Source: Ectocarpus siliculosus
Lineage: Eukaryota > Sar > Phaeophyceae > Ectocarpales > Ectocarpaceae
Direction: 5' to 3'
Assembly: GCA_000310025.1 (NCBI GenBank)
Contig: FN649737.1
Span: forward strand, 2,428,543-2,492,542
DNA length: 64,000 nucleotides
Made by a program: the position numbers and the translations under genes. Positions 56,601 to 64,000 of the stretch are shown here, piece after piece (positions within the stretch are counted from its first letter, which is position 1; every line of letters begins with the position of its first letter). The notes below the pieces were generated by a model. It was not told the DNA's origin, searched no databases, and was given only the letters and a program-made list of their open reading frames with translations.

Positions 56601-59600
56601 CATTGTTCCCACAGGACCGATGATGGCTAATCGTTTCCGCTCTACATTGCCAAAGGTGGCGGTTGGGGGGTTAAGGGAGTCGTCAAAGGTTGTTTACTGT
56701 GGGGTAATTTGACCATGGTGGCGCTCGAGCTGCCCAGGGGGGGCGTACAAACGACGAGGGAGAGGTTTGGGAGGTTGTCATGTGTTGCTCAAATAACACC
56801 TTGACCGTAGTTGTCATGTTGCACGCCTTAAAGCCAGCTGCTGCCTTTGGGGGGGGGGGGGAGGTGGATCTCTCGGGGAGGGGTGAACCAGAGAAGGGGG
56901 GGGTGAAACGTCGAGGGAGATGGTCAAGCGCTTACCAACAAGAGAGAAACGTAAGGGTAGACAAGACGACGGGGTGAGAGATGGAAAGGCGATCGAGATG
57001 GGCAGGTTATAGGAGAACAAACATATGTCCCTTCTTCCTGGGACCGCTTCTCATATATTGCAATGCCCCACCCCCCTCTAGTAGCGTTCGTTCTTGGTCT
57101 ACGCCGTAGCTTACACATGCTATACCGTCGGTAGCGCAATATACCACAGCCCCTGAACCGCTTTTCACAGCTCGATTTCTCCACAAACAGAACGAAATGC
57201 AGTGCCGAAAACGGCGGCGTTGAAGCTGTCTCGTCGAGGTCTTTCCGAAAACGTATCGTTTTCAGGTATACATCCTCTTCGTCGTGGAGTGATCGAAATT
57301 TAGCCAACGGCCCAAGGGGTGTGGTATCTCGTGTCACGTACGGTGTGCGTCCCCCCTACACACACACACACAATACGCCGCGGTTCTTGGAAACCCTCTC
57401 ACCTCCTTCAGAGCCCGAGACCGCTCCTCCTCCACCGACATGTCCGCCTCTTCCTTCGCGCGGGCAACGTCCTCGCGGGCTTGTCGCCGCACGGACTCCG
57501 CCTCTTCCTCCACCGTTTTCCTGAGCTTCTCGGCAGCTTGCTCGTTCGTGGACAGGACCGAGCGAGAGCGGCTCTCGGCTGCTTCGGCGGCCGCCGCAGC
57601 CGCGGCCGCGGTTACGGTCGCCGCCGCTCTGTGTCCCCGAAAGGCGCGGAAGGGGGAGAAGGACGTGAGCCAACGGGCGCGAGAGGCACTGCATCAACGG
57701 CAACAGCCACAAGAAGCGGTGTAGTAGCCAAATTGACAACCAACAGCAAGAATCAACCAACAATAAAAGAGAGCGAAGGACGTGAGCCAATGGGCGCGAG
57801 AGGCACAGCATCAACGACAACAGCCACAACAAGAGGTGAAACAGCCAAATCGACAAAAACAGCAAGAAGGAAATAAACCAACGAAAAAATCACGTCACCA
57901 ACATCGCCATCTCCAATAACAACAACCAGCACAGAGGGAGCAGCAGCCCACAACAGCGACAACAACAACGCCCACGCGCGACAAATTTTCACACCCTGTA
58001 CAACCACGATTGTTGTATTTCTTTTGACAAACAACTACTCGGTCAGAATCTTGTGCATTTAGATTATTCCTTTCAACTACGGGTAGTTGAACCCTTACAC
58101 AACAATTAGTTTAGTTGTTTAGTTATCGTTGTACAGGGTGTGCAAAGTTTGGAGTCCCACACCTTGCCGACTCAGCCTCGGCCGCCCTGGTTTCGGAGGC
58201 AGACGCCCTGGCTTCCGCGGCCTCGGCCCGACGTCGCTCGTCGCGGACGGCAGCTTGCAAAGCCGAGTCCTTCTCGGTGGCCAGCGCAGCAAGGGCAGCC
58301 TGAACGGTGTCCCGGTGGGCTCGGTCTTGACTTGCGAGGGCCTCGGCTCTCTGGTTGACAATTGGTGAGGAGGAGGGTACACAGGAAAGGCGCGGAGGGG
58401 GGGGTCTGGGGCGCACTCATGTTTCGCGCGCCGTAGGGGTACGCAGTTAGGGTTCGGTTGCTTCGGCCCGACACGTTACGCTTTCACACAAGTGAGGCAC
58501 TGTCCTCCGGACTGGTGTGCTTCTGAGGGAACACCGGTGTGCTTAATAAATTGTTGAACACTGGCGGCTCCAAATCTTCGCAGTTGACAACGCAGAAGAA
58601 ATTTTGCAACGGTGCGGATGTTGCCATCGAGTTTCGGCCGCGTCCAGTGGCTGCACACGGCGCCCCCGACAACCCCGGACCCAGACGCACGTGAGACAAA
58701 CAGCCTCATTCCTCAACATCGCTTAACTTTCACAGGCGACGTCAAGAGTCACGTCAAGTTCGAGAGAGAGAAACTTTGAAAATATCGATCATTTACCAAC
58801 GTACACACGCATTTATTCGTGGCAGCAAGCACACCGTCCTCGCGGAACACGCACACACGCAGTTCGCGTTTCTCAACCAGCTGACGAGACCGACATATTT
58901 TCATTTTCATTGGTGAGCGGGTCAGCCCGTTTGGTGCACACAACAGAAGCACACGCGCACAATTGCGTTTCCCGTTCTTCACGGCACCGAGACCGACGTA
59001 CTTCCACGGGCCATCCGGTTAGCGCGATCGACTCCAACCACAAACAACACGCACGCACCTCCAGCCCCCACTCCTTGGCCGCCTTCTCCAGCGCGGCTTC
59101 CGCGGCCCGGCGTCTCTCCGCCTCCACCCCCACCCGTCTCTCGACCGCGGCGACAACATCACCGCCGCCCTCCCTCGCCGCCGCTGCCGCCGTCTCCGTC
59201 GCAACCCTGGTCGCCAGCGCCCCCGCCCTCGCCACCCTCTCGATGTCTTCCGCGTGACGCCGCTCGAGATCCCGCCGCTCGGCCTCGACGGCCACACGGA
59301 CGGCCTCTTCAGTCTCCCTCGCGACCCGCTCAGCCTCCGCCGCTTCTCTCACCATCCTGGCCTCCCGCTCTTCCCTTGCCACCCTCTCTATTTCCTCCCC
59401 GTGACGCCGCTCGAGATCCCGCCTCTCGGCCGCTACGGCCACACGGACGGCCTCCTGAGTCTCCCTCGCGACCCGCTCAGCCTCCGCCACTCTAGCCTCC
59501 CGCTCTTCTCTCGCCACCCTCTCTATTTCCTCCCCGTGACGCCGCTCGAGATCTCGCCGCTCGGCCTCGACGGCCACACGGACGGCCTCCTGAGTCTCCC

Positions 59601-62600
59601 CCGCGACCCGCTCAGCCTCCGCCACTCTAGCCCCCCGCTCTTCTCTCGCAACCCTCTCTATTTCCTCCCCGTGACGCCGCTCGAGATCTCGCCGCTCGGC
59701 CTCGACGGCCACCCGGACGGCCTCCTGAGTCTCCCTCGCGATCCGTTCAGCCTCCGCCGCTTCTCTCACCGCCCTGGCCTTCCGCTCTTTCCTCGCCACC
59801 TTCTCTATTTCCTTCCCATGCCACCGCATTAGCTCTCGCCGTTCCGCCTCTACGGCCACACGGACGGCCTCCTGAGTCTCCCCCGCGACCCGTTCAGCCC
59901 CCGCCGCTTCTCTCGCCGCCCTGGCCTCCCGCTCTTCCCTCGCGACCCTGTTAACGTCCTCCCCGTGACGCCGCTCGAGCTCCTGCCGCTCGGCCTCGAC
60001 GGCCACCCGGACGGCCTCCTCAGTCTCATCCGCGACCCGCTCAGCCTCCACCGCTCTAGCCTCCCGCTCTTCCCTCGCCACCCTCTCGATTTCCTCCGCG
60101 TGACGCCACGCGAGCTCCCGCCGCTCAGCCTCCGCCGCTTCTCTCGCCTCCCTCGCCGCCCGAAGCTGAGCCTCCCGCACCTTGCGCTCGCCCCGGCCGC
60201 GCTCCGCCTGCCTGGCGTCCCGCTCCGCGGCCTCAACGGCCTTGGCCTTCTCGGCTTCCATCGCACGCCGTTCCGCCGCTCGTGCCTCCAAGGCCTCGTC
60301 CCGCGCTGCCGCTGTTGCACACTCGACGCGAGCCTCGAGCCCCGCTATTTGCCGCTTCAGGGTTGCGGACTGGCCGGAGTCGAGAACGCCGTGGGGGTAC
60401 GTGTTTAGTGAAGTTAAGCGCCGCTTGGATGAACGGGTCGGAGCGATACAAAAACACGCGTCGGCGACGCAACCACAACCCCCCCCCCTGCCCTCAGAGG
60501 AAACAGCACGGGGGGTTGAGAGCCCCCAAGTATAAAATTGAAAGATAGTGCATTCCGTTGAAGAAGAAAACATATGGTTAAGAGCAATCCCCCTTCCAAA
60601 GAACTACAACCTCGAGAGAGAGCAGCATCTAGACTCTCTCTTATCCGGTAATGCCTCACCTCTTCCGCCCAGCGAGCCTCCGCCACGGCGAGTTCCTCTC
60701 GCGCTCTGCTCGTCGCCTCCCGCAGCTCACGCTTCGCCCGCGACTCCGCCTCCCTCCGCGCCGCTTCCACGGCCGCCCGCCGCTCCTCCCCGGCGGCCTC
60801 TACCTCTTGCCGACGCCGCCGATCCGCGGCCTCCGCCTCCGCCTCCGCAACTCCCGCGGCGGAAGCGGCCTTCCGCTCCTCTGCGAGGAGGCGCTGCTCC
60901 CGCCGCGCGCTCGCCGCGGCCGACTCTCTGGCCGAGCGACACGCCTCCTCCGACCGCGCCAGCTCGTCGCGAACTTGCAGGACCGCTTCTTCTCTTTCTG
61001 CGGCTGCCGCAGCCGTCGCATCCTTCAGAGAAGCCTCGTGCGAAGCCTCGAGCTCCTCCGTCCTGAGGGCTAGCGAGCGCTCCAGCTCTGCCCGCCACAG
61101 GGTTTCCATCTCCGCGGCCTGGCTGTCGAGACGCTGCTGCATCTGAAAGAAGTTAGTTGTTGTTGATTCCGGCGGGGGACGAACAAGGAGGAAAGGTCAA
61201 TAGGGGGAAGATGATGAAACCAATCAATCCCCCTGAACACATGTGCCGTGCGGAGAGGACTGCCCACAGACTACTATTTTCTTCGTCACATGTGTATCCT
61301 TCGTTTCTTCGTCACATGTTTTACTCTTTCTTCAACAAGACGCCAAACATTCCTCCTCGTCGTTAACCTGCAGACCAAAGCACCGGCACCCGCCATATGC
61401 GCCAGCGACCAACACACCTGTCACAACACACACGGGGCGAGCGCGCGCTCTCCTCTCAAGTGAGCTTGCGCTCTTCTCTCTCACACACAAACACCACTTC
61501 CCTCACCCCCTCTCGAACAAGCCGTTCCTTCTCCTGGAACTCCCTCTCGAGCTCGGCCCTCACTTCCCCGGAAACTCTTTCGAGCCGTCCCCGCAGCAGT
61601 TCCGCCTGCTCCTCCGCAGCCGTAGCGCTGGCGGCAACGGCGGCCCGACTCTCAGCCTCGACCTTGGCCACTGCCGCGGCCCCCTCCCTTGTCAGGCGTT
61701 CCGCTTGCCCTCGCAGCTCCTCCGTCTTCTCGGCGAGGTGGGTCTCCTGCGCGTTCCGGAGGCGTTGGTCGAGTTCCTCCGCCATCCTAGCCTTCTCCGA
61801 CTCGAGCGAGGCTTGGGCGTCCCGCTGGGACTTTAGCGTCAGTCGCGCGGCGGCCTGGCCGACGCGCGGCCGTGTGGCAGAGAGAGAGATGGGGGGGGGG
61901 GGGGTGGAGGCGGGGGAAGACTCACGCTCCGAGGGGAAGAGTTCGACCTATTATATTGATGCAGCTCGGACTCGACAAATAGAGTTTCCGGTGGCGGTAA
62001 CGCGCGCTGCGCCCTGCCGTTTCTGCAGGCGTCATCGGTGTCCGCGCGGGCATTCGGGTAGACACACTGGTATTCGAAGAGTGATGGCATCGACAACTGC
62101 TGCCAGCCGACAATATCGCAGCGAACCGCGCAACCGCCCAACAAGTCATCTAACCGCGTGGTACGCAGAGGACCATGGGCCGAATGTGACCAAGGCTTAG
62201 GTGGACGGAAAACAACATAGTTCCGACCGGTGGCTGAATTCGTTGGTACGCACGCACCGAGAACGCGAGGCAGGCCCCCAGAGACAAGACACGCCTCCTT
62301 GAGCAAAGCGCACCATGCAACCGCCAACAAATCATGCGAACGGGTCACAGGCCATGCGTGACCAAGGCGTAGGTCAACGAAAAAAATAACAAAGCGGTGA
62401 CCGATGGCTGAATTCGGTGGCACGCACGCACAGAGAAAAGAAGAGCACGACAAGCACCACACGAGAGAAAGCCAAGAACAACACCGAGGATGGGTGCCAG
62501 GACAACAAAAAAAACACCCCCACGACATCTATTACCTTGAGTGCCTTGTTCATCTCGCGCTCTTTCCGAGCAGCCGCCTCCTTCGCCTCCCTGTGCGCGT

Positions 62601-63924
62601 CCTCCCGTGCCCGCTCCTCGGCCTCCCGCACGCTCCGCCGGGCCTCGCCCTCTGCCGCCGCTCTCGCCTCCGTCACCGCCTCCTCTAGCTCGACGCGCGC
62701 GCCTTCCACGAGAAGCTCGCGCCGCTTGGCAAAGTCCTCCTCCAGCTCCCTCACGGCTCGCTCGTGCTTCGCTCCGTCGGCGACGGCCTGCTGCCGCCAC
62801 GCCGCCTCCACCGTCGCCTCCGCTGCCGCGGCCGCTTCTCGCCCCGCCGCCGCTTCCCGCCCCGCCGCTGCAACGGCGGCGAGGCTCGCCTCCTCCTGCA
62901 GCCGCGCTATCTCCGACGCGTGCTCCTCCAACTGCCGGGCGAGACGTCGCTCATCTTCGGCCGCTCCCCGGGCCTTCTCTTCCTTCTCGGCCTCCGCCTG
63001 CGCCACCGCCGCCGCAGCCTCCGCCTCCGCCTTCGCCACCGCATCGCGCACCGCCCCCGCCTTCGAAGCCTCCGCCGCCGTAGCTGCTTCCGCCAACGCC
63101 TCCGCTCGCTCGGCGTCCTTCTCCTCGATAGCTCTCGCCAATGCGAGGCTGTTTTCGGAGGAGAGAGCGGCCAGGGCGGCGGCGGCTTCGCGATCGTGCC
63201 GCGCTTTCGCGTCGGCGACGGCAAGTCGGAGGACCTCCCGTGCCTGCCGGCGCTCGGCCGAGAGGCTTTCCTCGTGCTCTTGCTCGAGCTGCTTGACGCG
63301 ACGCTCGGTCTGTTGAGGTATCATCGTGCGTAACACAATAATGACGCCGGGTGCGGGTGGGGTAGGGCCGTTCGGGACAAACACAGCAATAAAAGACAAG
63401 AAATTCATAGTATTCACTTAAAAGAAAAATACACAACTCCGCCCGGATTAAAGCCACAAGCCTGCCGAACGTAACAAGCTACCGGAATTCCCAATGATTC
63501 TCTCACTTCAACTTCCACCCCCCCGTAGCAACAGGAACAACAACAGCAATATCCCACACAATAAAAAAAACGGCCGCACCTCCTCCCCATCCCGTCCCAC
63601 CTTCTCATCCCTCCTGGCAACCACCTCTGCAAGCTTAGCCCTGCCCCGAGCGACCTCCTCCTCCCTCGCCGCCACCGCCGCGCCCGCGCCCTCCCGGCAC
63701 GCCTTCTCCGCCGCGGCCAGCCTCCCCTCCAGCTCCCCCCGGCGGCGGGCTGCGGTCTCCTCCACCTCTCGCAGGTGGAACACGGCCTCCTCTTCCCGGG
63801 CAAGCGCGGCGGTAAGGTCGGCCTTGGAGCCGGAGGCCTTGCGGCGCGCTTGAGCCTCGGAAGCTCGGGAACTCTCAAGCTCGAGGGCGAGCTTGCTCAC
63901 GGCTTGGTTAGCCTTCACGAGGTC
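50742..63924 (-). CDS. Giant coiled-coil protein, C-terminal 1,935 residues (5' end outside window)
   Basis: Minus-strand exons, 5' to 3': 63580-63924, 62536-63309, 61507-61854, 60660-61142, 59059-60369, 58163-58350, 57403-57628, 56210-56485, 55144-55314, 53799-53931, 53239-53432, 51984-52892, 50742-51191 (TGA). All joints keep phase, mostly 0, and sum to 1,935 residues; the first visible exon starts at an acceptor, so more exons lie to the right. The protein is almost entirely Glu/Arg/Ala-rich heptad coiled coil. The 437-codon exon 5 holds about seven repeats of 45 or 49 residues (core RVAVEAERRDLERRHGEEIE). The 51984-52892 exon turns low-complexity with Gly, Ala, Ser and Arg runs and a Pro/Lys segment (WYVAPPPRPVPKK). 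The last exon has a short coiled coil, then a basic, disordered tail ending RVRSNSHA. The intron between 56210 and 55314 has a GC donor and a poly-A acceptor. A cytoskeletal or centriolar rod is plausible, but no family is assigned. Confidence 0.85.
51245..51367 (-). repeat. Interspersed intronic repeat, copy 3 (inverted)
   Basis: The reverse complement reads TTTAGAAGC, GAGACTGACGTC, TTTTCATTGGTAAGTCGGTT, AGCGCGGTCGATA, then an (AC)n-rich tail, matching copy 1 almost base for base in the core. It lies in the last intron of the coiled-coil gene, about 55 bp before the final exon. Confidence 0.75.
53664..53698. repeat. (AAC)n microsatellite
   Basis: Perfect AAC run in the intron between coiled-coil exons 53799-53931 and 53239-53432; it reads as GUU repeats in the transcript. 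Confidence 0.9.
56161..56213. repeat. Telomere-like tract bounded by a 10-bp direct repeat at a splice donor
   Basis: ACTCGCCTTA occurs at 56161-56170 and again at 56204-56213. Between them lie three degenerate units of TTAGGG/CTAGGG type (56168-56202). On the minus strand the right-hand copy of the 10-mer contains the exon/intron junction of the coiled-coil gene (AAG|GCGAGT at 56210/56209). Confidence 0.85.
58870..59058 (+). repeat. Interspersed intronic repeat, copy 4 (two partial units)
   Basis: Two successive degraded units: GAGACCGACATATTTTCA with CATTGGTGAGCGGGTCAG, then GAGACCGACGTACTTCCA with CCGGTTAGCGCGATCGACTC and a C/A-rich tail. The second unit ends at the donor of the 437-codon coiled-coil exon. 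Confidence 0.6.
59240..60130 (-). repeat. Coding tandem repeats of 135/147 bp in the coiled-coil exon
   Basis: About seven consecutive units within one exon encode 45 or 49 residues each; the two lengths differ by a four-residue block (REAA, or a close variant, before AERV). The DNA copies are similar enough that the plus strand also shows recurring open frames, which are shadows. Confidence 0.85.
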
Positions 63925-64000
63925 CTGGGGGGGGGAGGAGGGGGGAGGAGGTTGTAAACAGAAACGCCCGGCCGTTGTCGGTGCAGTTGATGCGCCCTTT

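Noticed and set aside
58873-60573. A single 566-codon minus-strand gene
   Set aside because: Only 59059-60369 is exon; the ends of the open frame run into introns past consensus donor and acceptor sites, and the interior joins in phase with neighbouring exons.
62417-63316. Long plus-strand open frame rich in Ser/Ala opposite the coiled-coil gene
   Set aside because: It is the antisense shadow of Glu/Arg/Ala codons in an exon with matched splice sites and phases on the minus strand; several such frames (also 59254-59832 and 60548-61066) exist for the same reason.

Overview
The window is nuclear DNA of a photosynthetic eukaryote. The features that point there are genes of many short exons and long GT-AG introns, microsatellites everywhere, degenerate interstitial TTAGGG tracts, and a nuclear gene with a presequence for mitochondrial ATP synthase alpha. 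The best inference is a stramenopile, most likely a brown alga close to Ectocarpus. That call rests on overall style (mixed GC, intron-rich, nuclear atp1, tandem decay of repeats) and not on a diagnostic marker.

Layout. (1) 2.5-7.8 kb, minus: an ERD2/KDEL-receptor gene; six phase-consistent exons are resolved and the short last exon was not found. (2) 8.2-16.7 kb, plus: ATP synthase F1 alpha, head-to-head with ERD2 across about 400 bp. It is complete except for one exon that must lie in the N gap at 13.75 kb. (3) 16.7-20.9 kb: intergenic, with a 725-bp fold-back element and a lone signal-peptide exon. (4) 20.9-31.3 kb, minus: a 19-exon gene for an 860-residue secreted protein resembling Agd3-type polysaccharide deacetylases. 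(5) 31.2-40.7 kb and 41.5-49.6 kb: two tandem, strongly diverged copies of one segment. The segment holds the first exon of the deacetylase-like gene and, divergently, a gene for an apparent secreted or type I membrane protein. The first copy keeps most exons. The second has lost or broken them and carries a 2.4-kb insertion and a half fold-back element. (6) 50.7-63.9 kb, minus: 13 phase-consistent exons of a very long coiled-coil protein (at least 1,935 residues); its N-terminus lies beyond the right edge.

The resolved genes are ER/Golgi retrieval (ERD2), mitochondrial energy supply (alpha subunit), extracellular matrix modification (deacetylase-like), a cell-surface protein and a cytoskeleton-like rod. 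They do not form a pathway. The only structural links are the shared ERD2/atpA promoter region and the shared upstream region of the deacetylase-like and surface-protein genes.

The most unusual sequence signals are two dense clusters of short palindromes, both centred on CCATGG but with different flanks (23.2-23.7 kb and 33.6-34.3 kb); the second is almost absent from the duplicated copy. Others are two GC-AG introns with identical GCGAGT donors, two 3' splice sites preceded by poly-A instead of pyrimidines, telomere-like repeats bounded by a 10-bp direct repeat exactly at a splice donor, and tandemly duplicated 21-24 nt acidic microexons.
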